Positions 1 to 7,361 of a stretch of DNA of 22,532 nt are shown in pieces. How positions within the stretch are numbered: the stretch's first letter is position 1; each line of letters begins with the position of its first letter. The notes under the pieces are model-generated. The model was not told the origin of the DNA and made no database searches. It saw only the letters and a program-made list of their open reading frames with translations. This stretch comes from Acidimicrobiales bacterium (lineage in GTDB: Bacteria; Actinomycetota; Acidimicrobiia; Acidimicrobiales; Ilumatobacteraceae). A program made the position numbers and the translations under genes. The stretch lies in NCBI GenBank assembly GCA_030830415.1, contig JAURNB010000230.1, positions 1-22,532 on the forward strand, in the 5' to 3' direction.

Positions 1-683
1 AAATCTGCGATATTTTGCAAATTGAACTGCGACATGATTTGACCTACAAAAGTATTTGATGTCACCGAAAAGTAGGTGTTATCAAGTTCGTAGAAGTAGC
101 TAATAGGAGCATCTGGTAATGCCATTGAAGAAACTGCAGCCTTAATGTCTGCCTTCATTGAAGATACAAGCGCCTCAGCTTCTGCTGTCTTGCCGGTTAA
201 CTCACCAAGTTCTGTAATTTGCTTGTACGAGTCGTCAAAGCTTGTGGCTGAGGCTCCTGTCCACACGGTGATTCCTAGTGCTTCAAGTTGAGTTTGCAAG
301 TTGCCTGGGTCGTATGCACGCAGAACAACTGTTGCATTAAGAGCGGCAATTGCCTCTGCGCTTGGTTGCAAGGCGTCAATTTTAGTTTCAATTGATGCGG
401 CTGCTTCTGGATAATTGCTGTAGTTGTCTACCGCTACTAGTTGATCTTGCGCACCGATGGCGTAAAGCATTTCGGTTGCCGTTGCAGACAGTGAAACTAT
501 TTTGTTCGTAGATACTTCTGGCACTGCTGTGTCGGAACTGGCTTCAGCAACAGTGTCGGCAACTGTATTGACTGCCGATTGGTCGCTTGTTCCACAAGCT
601 GCAAAGAGCAAAACCGATGCTCCTACCGCTATAAAAGTGCGGCGTGTTACACCGCGAAAATGACGAATAGAGTGAATTGACAT
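1..683 (-). CDS. Cobalamin-type ABC transporter substrate-binding lipoprotein (BtuF/FecB-like), partial
   Basis: This is a periplasmic-binding-type lipoprotein for a metal-chelate or vitamin B12 ABC importer. The minus-strand reading frame starts at ATG 683-681 and runs off the left edge after 227 codons, so the C-terminal lobe is missing. The N-terminus has a twin-arginine-like TRRTFIA followed by a hydrophobic stretch and a lipobox (LLFAAC, Cys30), so the protein should be exported and lipid-anchored. The binding domain opens with KIVSLSATATEMLYAIGA and continues with DALQPSAEAIAALNATVVL, both typical of the BtuF/TroA-like fold (cluster A-2 binding proteins). A GGAGG ribosome-binding site lies 8 nt before the start. 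A cobalamin riboswitch in its leader makes cobalamin or a cobalamin precursor the most likely ligand. A siderophore ligand is the alternative from the protein alone. Confidence 0.88.
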   Translation of the reverse strand, partial: MSIHSIRHFRGVTRRTFIAVGASVLLFAACGTSDQSAVNTVADTVAEASSDTAVPEVSTNKIVSLSATATEMLYAIGAQDQLVAVDNYSNYPEAAASIETKIDALQPSAEAIAALNATVVLRAYDPGNLQTQLEALGITVWTGASATSFDDSYKQITELGELTGKTAEAEALVSSMKADIKAAVSSMALPDAPISYFYELDNTYFSVTSNTFVGQIMSQFNLQNIAD

Positions 684-685
684 AG

Positions 686-715
686 TTCTTCCTCCGAAGA
701 TTGCTGGAGAAAGAA
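686..715 (-). promoter_or_regulatory. Shine-Dalgarno-sequestering hairpin of the cobalamin riboswitch
   Basis: On the minus strand TTCTTTCTCC (715-706) can pair with GGAGGAAGAA (695-686) over 10 positions with a single G-U pair, around a 10-nt loop. The right arm contains the GGAGG ribosome-binding site of the BtuF-like gene. This points to control of translation initiation rather than transcription termination. Confidence 0.65.
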
Positions 716-724
716 GAGTGGGTC

Positions 725-747
725 GAAGGTGGGGTTCTCCCACCTCG
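725..747 (-). promoter_or_regulatory. Hairpin between aptamer and start (expression platform element)
   Basis: On the minus strand AGGTGGG (745-739) and CCCACCT (733-727) form a perfect 7-bp stem around a 5-nt loop, extended by two more pairs around a bulged base. No U-run follows, so it is not a standard intrinsic terminator. It contains GGAGAA, which could alternatively pair with the TTCTCC-like anti-Shine-Dalgarno strand downstream. It may therefore switch partners with the hairpin at 686-715. Confidence 0.5.
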
Positions 748-779
748 CGGACCGCCCTTCCTTCGAGGACTGGTAATCG

Positions 780-886
780 CATATAGATCAGGCGACCGGA
801 CTTGCCTTCCACAGCTTGCGCTGAAAAGTTTTACCGTTGCGGGACAGTGCCGGACTTTTACCGGACTTCGCTGTTTTCTATATCTC
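780..886 (-). promoter_or_regulatory. Cobalamin (AdoCbl) riboswitch aptamer
   Basis: On the minus strand, the leader of the BtuF-like gene carries the conserved core of the cobalamin riboswitch: AGTCCGGTAAAAGTCCGGC, then ACTGTCCCGCAACGGTAA, then AAGTCCGGTCGCCTGAT. A closing helix is formed by ATATAGA (883-877) and TCTATAT (787-781), which pair perfectly over 7 bp. The core resembles actinobacterial members of the family (CCGGT..AAA..CCGG, CTGTCCCGCAACGGT). In known cases, cobalamin binding turns off uptake or synthesis genes. The position directly upstream of an ABC binding-protein gene fits that role. Confidence 0.9.
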
Positions 887-909
887 ACAACTATTGCTGT
901 GATGTGGTG

Positions 910-937
910 ACTATATCAGAGAAAATTCACTTCACAA
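910..937 (-). promoter_or_regulatory. Candidate sigma-70-type promoter for the riboswitch transcript
   Basis: On the minus strand TTGTGA (937-932) and TATAGT (915-910) are separated by 16 nt and match the -35/-10 consensus at 4/6 and 5/6 positions. Transcription would start near 903, just before the aptamer. The -35 element overlaps the stop codon end of the upstream aminotransferase gene. Confidence 0.5.
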
Positions 938-2135
938 GATTCGCAAAACGCGAGATGCCTTCAACGATGTCGTCGTCGCCAAGAGCAAACGAGAATCGCG
1001 CATAGCCAGGAGCACAAAATGCTTCACCTGGAACGAAAGCAACCTTCGCCTGGTCGAGCACGATGTCGGCCAGATCAAGCGTGGTATGTGCAGTGACACC
1101 ACCATAGGTTCGGCCAAGCAAACCACGCACTTGTGGGAAGCAGTAGAAAGCGCCTTCTGGTTCGAGGCAAGTGACGCCGGCAATGTCGCTCAACATTTTG
1201 TGCATCGTTTTTCCACGACGTTCAAATGCTGTGCGCATCATCTTCACGGCTTCAAGGTCGCCACTCACTGCAGCAAGCGCTGCAATTTGTGCAACGTTTG
1301 AAACGTTGCTGGTGGAATGAGACTGAAAGTTAATTGCAGCTTTCATCACATCATCAGGCCCAATCATCCAGCCCACGCGCCATCCGGTCATTGCATAGGT
1401 CTTGGCAACACCGTTCACGATGACGCATTGGTTAGCAATTTCAGGAACAAGTGTTGGCATTGAACTGAACTGGTGCTTGCCGTACGTGAGGTGCTCGTAA
1501 ATTTCATCGGTAATGACCCAGATGCCGTGCTCCACTGCCCACTTGCCAATGGCAGCAACTTCTTCTGGCGGATACACAGAACCACTTGGGTTATCGGGTG
1601 AAACAAACAACAACACTTTTGTGCGAGGTGTACGTGCGCGCTCGAGCTGTTCCACCGTTACACGGAAACCCGTTTCTTCGGTGGTGTCAACAACAACTGG
1701 TACTCCCCCGGCCAAAGTGATGGCTTCGGGATAGGTGGTCCAAAACGGAGCAGGACAAATGACTTCATCGCCTGGGTCGCACAATGCAGCAAAGGCAACG
1801 AACACTGCATGCTTGCCACCGTTCGTCACCATCACTTGGCTGGCCTTGCAGGTAAAGCCACTATCGCGCAAGGTTTTCACTGCGATGGCTTCGCGCAACT
1901 CGGGAAGACCCGCTGCAGGCGTGTAGCGGTGGTTCTTGACGTCGTAGCACGCCTTGGCGGCGGCTTCCACAATGTGGGCTGGAGTAGGGAAATCGGGTTC
2001 GCCGGCACCAAAGCCAATGACGTTTTCGCCCTTGGCTTTCAGGGCTTTCGCCTTCGCGTCGACGGCAAGGGTGGCTGATTCGGCAATGGCCGCAAGGCGG
2101 GCAGATACGCGCCCGTGTTTTGCTGGAGAGGTCAT
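927..2135 (-). CDS. aspC: Class I/II PLP-dependent aminotransferase (aspartate aminotransferase-like)
   Basis: This is a cytoplasmic fold-type I aminotransferase of about 402 residues, the usual length of the Thermus/actinobacterial class Ib aspartate aminotransferases. Seen motifs are the N-terminal substrate region (GENVIGFGAGEPDFPTP), the SPDNPSGSVY loop, and the Schiff-base lysine in NGVAKTYAMTGWRVGW (Lys245). The C-terminal PGEAFCAPGYARFSFA contains the arginine that normally binds the substrate alpha-carboxylate. I chose ATG 2135-2133 because family homology begins soon after it. An upstream in-frame start at 2192 would add 19 Cys- and Asn-rich residues and run into serC. No convincing ribosome-binding site precedes the chosen start. 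The start faces the serC start with only 18 bp between them. Substrate preference (aspartate or another amino acid) is inferred from family resemblance only. Confidence 0.88.
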   Translation of the reverse strand: MTSPAKHGRVSARLAAIAESATLAVDAKAKALKAKGENVIGFGAGEPDFPTPAHIVEAAAKACYDVKNHRYTPAAGLPELREAIAVKTLRDSGFTCKASQVMVTNGGKHAVFVAFAALCDPGDEVICPAPFWTTYPEAITLAGGVPVVVDTTEETGFRVTVEQLERARTPRTKVLLFVSPDNPSGSVYPPEEVAAIGKWAVEHGIWVITDEIYEHLTYGKHQFSSMPTLVPEIANQCVIVNGVAKTYAMTGWRVGWMIGPDDVMKAAINFQSHSTSNVSNVAQIAALAAVSGDLEAVKMMRTAFERRGKTMHKMLSDIAGVTCLEPEGAFYCFPQVRGLLGRTYGGVTAHTTLDLADIVLDQAKVAFVPGEAFCAPGYARFSFALGDDDIVEGISRFANLVK

Positions 2136-2153
2136 AGATGTAATGCTTGCACA

Positions 2154-3284
2154 GTGAGCACAATTTCCCCCCAAACAATTCGCATTCCTCAAGAATTTTT
2201 ACCAGCCGACGGCCGCTTCGGATGTGGGCCCTCGAAGGTCCGCCCCGAGCAACTCAGCGCCTTTGGCACGCGTGGAGCCCAACTTTTAGGCACTTCGCAC
2301 AGGCAAGCCCCCATCAAGAACCTCGTGGGTTCTGTGCGCAGTGGCCTGAGTGAATTATTTAACTTGCCCGACGGCTGGGAGATTGTCATGGGCAATGGCG
2401 GCTCCACCGTGTTCTGGGACGTCGCCACATTTGGGCTCATTCAAGAGCGCAGCGAGCATCTCGTCTTTGGCGAATTCTCTTCCAAGTTCGGTGAAGCTGC
2501 AGCCGCCGCCCCGCACCTTGGCCAACCCGTCATTGTTTCTACTGAACCAGGCACGCATCCGGTGGCAACAAAAGAAGATGTCGATGTGTATGCATTTACG
2601 CACAACGAAACATCAACTGGTGTGGCTATGAAATTGCAACGTCCTGCCTTTGCCAACGATGCATTAGTAGTTGTCGATGCAACATCTGCTGCAGGCGGGC
2701 TTCCTTGGAGCCCGAGTGAAGTAGACGTGTATTACTTCGCACCACAAAAGTGTTTCGCAGCCGATGGTGGTTTGTGGCTTGCTGCATGTTCACCGCGTGC
2801 GCTTGAACGCATTAACTCCATTGCAGCATCAAAGCGCTGGTGCCCAGCATCACTCGATCTCAAAATTGCGCTCGACAACAGCGTTGCCAACCAGACCTAC
2901 AACACTCCAGCATTGGGCACTCTCATTTTGCTCGATGAACAAATTTCTTGGATGTTGAAGAATGGTGGGCTTTCATGGTGTGCAGCACGTTCACAAAAAT
3001 CTGCCGACCATCTCTACTCATGGGCCGCCGAGCGTTCATGGGCTGAACCCTTTGTGCGCAATGCTGCCGAGCGTTCTGCTGTGGTAGGAACCATCGACCT
3101 CACGGGTGTTGAGGCCAGCGACATCAATGCCGCTCTGCGTGCCAACGGCGTGGTCGACACCGATTCGTACCGCAAATTGGGCCGGAATCAGTTGCGCGTT
3201 GGCATGTTCCCGGCAATTGACCCAGAAGATGTTGTGCAATTAACGAGGAGTATCGACTTTGTGGTGGAACAATTGATCCCATGA
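2154..3284 (+). CDS. serC: Phosphoserine transaminase
   Basis: SerC converts 3-phosphohydroxypyruvate and glutamate into O-phosphoserine and 2-oxoglutarate in serine biosynthesis. The 376-residue product closely follows the actinobacterial (mycobacterial) SerC subtype: DGRFGCGPSKVRPEQ near the N-terminus, LGTSHRQAPIKNLVGSVRSG, NGGSTVFWD, and the PLP lysine in YFAPQKCFAADGG (Lys199). The C-terminal YRKLGRNQLRVGMFPAIDP also matches. I chose GTG 2154 because homology starts within 20 residues of it; the only upstream in-frame ATG (2115) overlaps the divergent aminotransferase. No Shine-Dalgarno sequence is positioned for this GTG, so the start is less certain than the gene. The stop overlaps the next start as ATGA, which suggests translational coupling with the PAC2 protein. 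Confidence 0.95.
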   Translation: MSTISPQTIRIPQEFLPADGRFGCGPSKVRPEQLSAFGTRGAQLLGTSHRQAPIKNLVGSVRSGLSELFNLPDGWEIVMGNGGSTVFWDVATFGLIQERSEHLVFGEFSSKFGEAAAAAPHLGQPVIVSTEPGTHPVATKEDVDVYAFTHNETSTGVAMKLQRPAFANDALVVVDATSAAGGLPWSPSEVDVYYFAPQKCFAADGGLWLAACSPRALERINSIAASKRWCPASLDLKIALDNSVANQTYNTPALGTLILLDEQISWMLKNGGLSWCAARSQKSADHLYSWAAERSWAEPFVRNAAERSAVVGTIDLTGVEASDINAALRANGVVDTDSYRKLGRNQLRVGMFPAIDPEDVVQLTRSIDFVVEQLIP

Positions 3285-4144
3285 TTTCCAAAGACGTGCT
3301 CACTGCTAGCTGGGACGACATTGCCCCGCTACGTGACCCCGTCTTTCTCATCGCGCTACGCGGCTGGTTCGACGTATCGAACGCAGCAACTGCAGCTATT
3401 GAGTGGTGCGTACAAGAACGCGTGGTCACCATTGTCGGAAGCATCGATCCCGACCCATTTTTCGACTTCACGCATGAGCGACCAGAGGTATATCTCGACG
3501 AAGATGAAGAGCGTCAACTGCGCTGGCCCGAAAACGATATTTATGTTGCACGTTTTCCCGAAGGTGCGCGTGACCTCGTTCTTTTGTCTGGAGTAGAACC
3601 ACACATTCATTGGTCAACTTTCATCGACTGCATTGTTGACGTTGCACAGGGCCTCAAGTGTTCTGCTGTTGTTTCACTTGGCGCCCTTGCCGACCAGGTA
3701 CCGCACACTCGCCTTCCACCCGTTGTTGGCAGCACAACAAACCCCGATCTCGCACGACGTCTTGGTCTCTCTCAACCGCAATACCAAGGCCCTACTGGTG
3801 TCATTGGCGTGATGCAAGAACGATTCGACCGCACGGGCATGCCTGCAGTTTCTTTACGCGTCGGTGTGCCGCACTATCTCACCAATGCTCAACACCCTCG
3901 TTCTACAGCAGCACTTTTACGCCACTTAGAACATGTCCTTGGCGTTCCCACCAACCATGGCGCAATCGATGCTGATGTACGCAGGTGGGCTGTTCTGCAC
4001 GAAGAAGCCGTTGAAGACGACGCGCAAACTTTGGCATACGTACGCATGCTTGAGCAGCAATTCGACCGTCGCGCCGAAGCGGCAATACCTACAGGTGAAG
4101 ACCTCGCCGCAGAGTTTGAAAAGTTCCTCCGCGAACAAGACTAA
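3281..4144 (+). CDS. PAC2-family protein (proteasome assembly chaperone-like)
   Basis: This 287-residue protein matches the actinobacterial PAC2 family, which resembles the eukaryotic and archaeal proteasome-assembly chaperones. Features seen are the opening LRDPVFLIALRGWFDVSNAA, the central DLVLLSGVEPHIHWSTF, the GALADQVPHTRLPPVVGST segment, and PTGVIGVMQ followed by VSLRVGVPHYL. The C-terminus is acidic and helical. In actinobacteria a role in proteasome biology is assumed from fold but not established. The start ATG overlaps the serC stop by 4 bp and has no strong ribosome-binding site of its own, so it probably depends on serC translation. It ends 9 bp before the repeat pair at 4154. Confidence 0.85.
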   Translation: MISKDVLTASWDDIAPLRDPVFLIALRGWFDVSNAATAAIEWCVQERVVTIVGSIDPDPFFDFTHERPEVYLDEDEERQLRWPENDIYVARFPEGARDLVLLSGVEPHIHWSTFIDCIVDVAQGLKCSAVVSLGALADQVPHTRLPPVVGSTTNPDLARRLGLSQPQYQGPTGVIGVMQERFDRTGMPAVSLRVGVPHYLTNAQHPRSTAALLRHLEHVLGVPTNHGAIDADVRRWAVLHEEAVEDDAQTLAYVRMLEQQFDRRAEAAIPTGEDLAAEFEKFLREQD

Positions 4145-4153
4145 CTTTTTTAT

Positions 4154-4291
4154 AGTGTTCTCGGCGCCGTACGTCACGGTAATTGCAACGTTTCGCGCCG
4201 AGAAAAACATCGGTCGCGCGCTGTCAGAAATCTCAATTATTTCTCGGCGCGTAGCGTCACGAAAAGCGGGACATACGGCGCCGAGAACACT
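4154..4291. repeat. Pair of 52-bp REP-like repeats in opposite orientation (BIME-like)
   Basis: Two copies of one 52-bp unit lie at 4154-4205 and 4240-4291, in opposite orientation, with a 34-bp spacer. Each unit is itself an imperfect hairpin: TTCTCGGCGC at one end and GCGCCGAGAA at the other, 47 bp overall in both copies. The outer arms of the pair are a perfect 18-bp inverted repeat (4154-4171 with 4274-4291), and the inner arms are a perfect 12-bp one (4194-4205 with 4240-4251). The central bases of the two copies differ. That pattern, with conserved arms, a variable core and equal length, fits a dispersed REP element pair. It fills the gap between two convergent genes and could also stop transcription from both sides. 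Confidence 0.85.
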
Positions 4292-4300
4292 TCATGGGGA

Positions 4301-6004
4301 TTAGGTGTTGGTGATGGCGCCGGTTTCGGCACCTTGCACGAGCTTGGCGTATTTACCGAGCACGCCTTTGGTGTAACGCGGAGGGTTTGGCTTCCAGCCC
4401 ACCTTGCGCGCAGCAATTTCTTCATCGCTCACTAACAAGTCAAGGCGCTTCGTGTGCACGTCAACCAAAATTTTGTCACCGTCTTTTACGAATGCAATAG
4501 GCCCACCATCGGTTGCTTCTGGCGCAACGTGACCAATACAGAAGCCCCATGTGCCGCCACTGAAACGACCATCGGTAATGAGTGCGCAGTCGGCACCACG
4601 GCCAGCGCCTTTCAAAGCACCTGTAATGGCAAGCATTTCACGCATGCCTGGGCCACCCTTCGGACCTTCGTAACGAATAACCAATACGGTTCCGGGCTTG
4701 ATATCGCCAGCAAGAATTGCTGCCATTGCGCCATCTTCACCATCAAAAACTCGCGCGGCACCTTCGAAGTGCAACTGGTCTTTGCTGAGACCGGCAACTT
4801 TCACCACAGAACCTCTCGGCGCAAGCGACCCCGTCAAAATGTTGATGCCACCCTCTGAGTGAATGGGGTCTGAAAGCGGGTGCAACACGTCGCCATCGGG
4901 CGCAGGCGGATTGATTTCCGCAAGGTTTTCCGCCATTGTTTTTCCGGTGCATGTCATCACATCGCCGTGCAACAAACCTGCATCGAGCAACATCTTCAAG
5001 ACCACAGGCACACCGCCAACGCGGTCGATATCGGTCATGTGGTATTTGCCACCTGGTTTGGTGTCGGCAATGTGCGGAACTTTTGCTGCAATGCGGTTGA
5101 AGTCTTCAAGTTCAAGTGGCACTTCAGCTTCGTGAGCAAGAGCAAGGAGATGCAGAACCGCATTGGTGCTTCCACCTAATGCATTCACCACAGCAATTGC
5201 GTTTTCAAATGCTTTTTTCGTCATGATGTCGCGCGGACGAATACCAAGACGCAATAAGTTCATCACTGCTTCACCCGCACGCTCTGCATCGCCTTCACGG
5301 CGTGCATCGACTGCTGGAGGTGAAGCAGTTCCGGGAAGACTCATTCCTAACGCTTCCGCAATAGACGACATCGTGTTAGCGGTGAACATTCCGCCACAGG
5401 CACCTTCGCCCGGACATGCATTGCGTTCAATGTCACTGAGTTCCTCATCGGTAATCGTGCCAAGTGCATGTGCACCAACAGCTTCAAAAACACTTGTGAT
5501 GTCGAGCGCTTCGCCGTGTAATTGTCCTGGCAAAATAGAACCGTTGTAAACGAAAACAGAAGCAAGGTTCAACCGTGCCGCAGCCATGAGCATTGCAGGA
5601 ATGCTTTTATCGCAACCGGCAAGGCCTACAAAACCATCGAAGCGTTCAGCGTGAATGACGGTCTCTACGCTGTCGGTAATCACTTCGCGACTCACTAGCG
5701 ATGCACGCATTCCTTCGTGACCCATGGAAATACCATCGCTCACCGTGATGGTGCCGAACTCGAGAGCAACACCACCAGCCTTACGCACACCGTCTTTGGC
5801 AAACTGTGCAAGTTTGCGCAACGTCATGTTGCACGGCGTTACTTCATTCCACGACGAAGCAATGGCAACTTGTGGTTTTACCCAGTCGTCATCGGTGAGA
5901 CCCACTGCACGCAACATCGAACGCGCTGGCGCCTTTTGCGGGCCATCGGTGACGTCACGACTACGGGGTTTGATATCGACTGGGGTGCCATCTGCGCTTG
6001 CCAT
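4301..6004 (-). CDS. ilvD: Dihydroxy-acid dehydratase
   Basis: IlvD dehydrates 2,3-dihydroxy-isovalerate and 2,3-dihydroxy-3-methylvalerate to the 2-keto acids in valine and isoleucine synthesis. The 567-residue product is full length for the IlvD/Edd family. The three cluster-ligand cysteines are in place: TPCN (Cys58), VGLAGCDKSIP (Cys131) and PGEGACGGMF (Cys203). Lys132 after Cys131 is the family's modified metal ligand, and the C-terminal DGRFSGGTWGFCIGHVAPEA carries the catalytic serine region. The start ATG 6004-6002 gives a standard N-terminus ending in the SRDVTDG..KAPARSMLRA motif. It follows the acyl-CoA dehydrogenase on the same strand after 17 bp and may be cotranscribed, although the two functions are unrelated. 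No clear ribosome-binding site precedes the start. Confidence 0.97.
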   Translation of the reverse strand: MASADGTPVDIKPRSRDVTDGPQKAPARSMLRAVGLTDDDWVKPQVAIASSWNEVTPCNMTLRKLAQFAKDGVRKAGGVALEFGTITVSDGISMGHEGMRASLVSREVITDSVETVIHAERFDGFVGLAGCDKSIPAMLMAAARLNLASVFVYNGSILPGQLHGEALDITSVFEAVGAHALGTITDEELSDIERNACPGEGACGGMFTANTMSSIAEALGMSLPGTASPPAVDARREGDAERAGEAVMNLLRLGIRPRDIMTKKAFENAIAVVNALGGSTNAVLHLLALAHEAEVPLELEDFNRIAAKVPHIADTKPGGKYHMTDIDRVGGVPVVLKMLLDAGLLHGDVMTCTGKTMAENLAEINPPAPDGDVLHPLSDPIHSEGGINILTGSLAPRGSVVKVAGLSKDQLHFEGAARVFDGEDGAMAAILAGDIKPGTVLVIRYEGPKGGPGMREMLAITGALKGAGRGADCALITDGRFSGGTWGFCIGHVAPEATDGGPIAFVKDGDKILVDVHTKRLDLLVSDEEIAARKVGWKPNPPRYTKGVLGKYAKLVQGAETGAITNT

Positions 6005-6021
6005 AGAGGCAACGCTAGTGG

Positions 6022-7266
6022 TCAGCCACGCCCAAAACCGAAGAGATGGCTCCCCACCTTGCGCATTTGGATTTCCTCACTGCCCTCGGTGATGCGGTAA
6101 CGGCGGTGATGGCGATAAATGTGCTCAAAAGGCATGTGCCGTGAGTACCCCACCCCACCACAGGTTTGCATTGCGCGGTCGGCGGCATCGCAGGCCAAAC
6201 GGTTGGCTCGGTAGTTGCACATGGCAACGAGGTGCGTCACCTCCATGTGGTGCTTGTTGTCGAGCGACCATGCTGTGTAACGCACCATCTGGCGCAACAT
6301 GGCCGCTTCGGTGTGCAGCTCGATAAGTGGGAACTGAATTGCCTGATTCGTGGAGAGTTTCTTACCCCACGTAATACGGCTGTTGGAATACTTCACTGCT
6401 TCGTTGATACAGAATTGAGCAGCACCTAAAGATGAAGCTGCTTGACGAATTCTGTTTTCGTGCACGAAGTGTTGTGCGAGTTCCAGACCATGGTCGATGC
6501 GGCCGAACACAGCTTCTTCGCCCACGCGAACATCTTTCATGCTCACCTCTGCATGGTCTGTTGGCATGTTGAAGGTCCACCAGAAGAAATCGACATTGAA
6601 ACCTGGTGCGTCGGTGGGAACAAGGAACGCAGAGATACCAACTGGGTCACCAGGGGTGCCACTGGTGCGAGCAAAAATGATGTCGTGGGTTGCATGATGC
6701 AGACCGCTGTTCCAGCGTTTCATGCCATTAATGACCCATTCGCTGCCATCGCGGTACGCAGTGGTTTCTAAGTACGTGGCGTCACTGCCGTGGTTGGGCT
6801 CGGTGAGACCAAACGCAAGACGCTTTGTGCCTTCCAAGAAACCTGGCATCCAGTTTTTCTTTTGTTCGTCGGTACCAAAGTCACGCATCATGAGCACAGT
6901 TGGGAAGTTGCCCACAATGCTCGACTCGTTTTGCAAATCGTTATGAAGCCCCAAGCCCTTTGTGGCGAGGTGCTCACGAATAATCGCCATCTCTAGGTTG
7001 CTCGCATCACGGCCGCCATATTCCTTTGGCAATGCAAGGCGCAACCAACCAGCTGCATCGGCCCGGCGGCGCATTTCTTTCAACAGTGCTTCCCAGTCGG
7101 CACGAGGCACGCCATCGTTTTCAAAGTCGGTGCGCGCCCATTCGCGACGATGGTCGAAAAAGCGCATGTTGTCGTTTTCAAGCTCAAGTGGCTTGATCTC
7201 TTTCTCGATGAATGCATCGAGTTGTGCCAATGTGGCTTGAATTTCCCCAGGTATCTCAAAGTTCAT
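6022..7266 (-). CDS. Acyl-CoA dehydrogenase family protein (ACAD10/11-like)
   Basis: This is a FAD-dependent acyl-CoA dehydrogenase of 414 residues, expected to introduce a 2,3 double bond into an acyl-CoA. The FAD/substrate motif FGLTEPNHGSDATYLETTA and the following SEWVINGMKRWNSG are clear. The C-terminus YRITEGSEEIQMRKVGSHLFGFG is characteristic of the ACAD10/11-like subgroup, with the likely catalytic glutamate at Glu394. An N-terminal stretch (DHRREWARTDFENDGVP) is also typical of that subgroup. The start ATG 7266-7264 has no Shine-Dalgarno sequence. A TAGCCT hexamer lies 6 nt upstream (7278-7273), which would fit a leaderless transcript. A 95-bp gap separates it from the divergent hydroxyacyl-CoA dehydrogenase. 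The substrate is unknown. Confidence 0.92.
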   Translation of the reverse strand: MNFEIPGEIQATLAQLDAFIEKEIKPLELENDNMRFFDHRREWARTDFENDGVPRADWEALLKEMRRRADAAGWLRLALPKEYGGRDASNLEMAIIREHLATKGLGLHNDLQNESSIVGNFPTVLMMRDFGTDEQKKNWMPGFLEGTKRLAFGLTEPNHGSDATYLETTAYRDGSEWVINGMKRWNSGLHHATHDIIFARTSGTPGDPVGISAFLVPTDAPGFNVDFFWWTFNMPTDHAEVSMKDVRVGEEAVFGRIDHGLELAQHFVHENRIRQAASSLGAAQFCINEAVKYSNSRITWGKKLSTNQAIQFPLIELHTEAAMLRQMVRYTAWSLDNKHHMEVTHLVAMCNYRANRLACDAADRAMQTCGGVGYSRHMPFEHIYRHHRRYRITEGSEEIQMRKVGSHLFGFGRG

Positions 7267-7361
7267 ACATAAAGGCTAGGCGAGTTGAGCACGAGCACTA
7301 TTACCAGCGGGTAGTTAGGGCAAACTAGAGGTGACGAATACGGCCATACCAGAAGGACTCC

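Noticed and set aside
544..910. Open frames on both strands across the BtuF leader (544-888 minus, 701-910 plus)
   Set aside because: They cross the riboswitch and the start of a clear lipoprotein frame, have low-complexity basic products, and lack ribosome-binding sites.
2136..2192. 19-residue N-terminal extension of the aminotransferase
   Set aside because: The extra residues are Cys/Asn-rich, show no family similarity, and would overlap the serC start.
4810..4825. CTCTCGGCGC inside ilvD as a third copy of the REP-like arm
   Set aside because: Only about 9 bases match, no paired arm follows, and it is within a conserved coding region.
7290..7330. Possible inverted repeat (CTATTACC / GGGTAGTTAG) in the divergent gap of the two beta-oxidation genes
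   Set aside because: The arms match poorly and no second copy exists in the window, so it is not supported as an operator.
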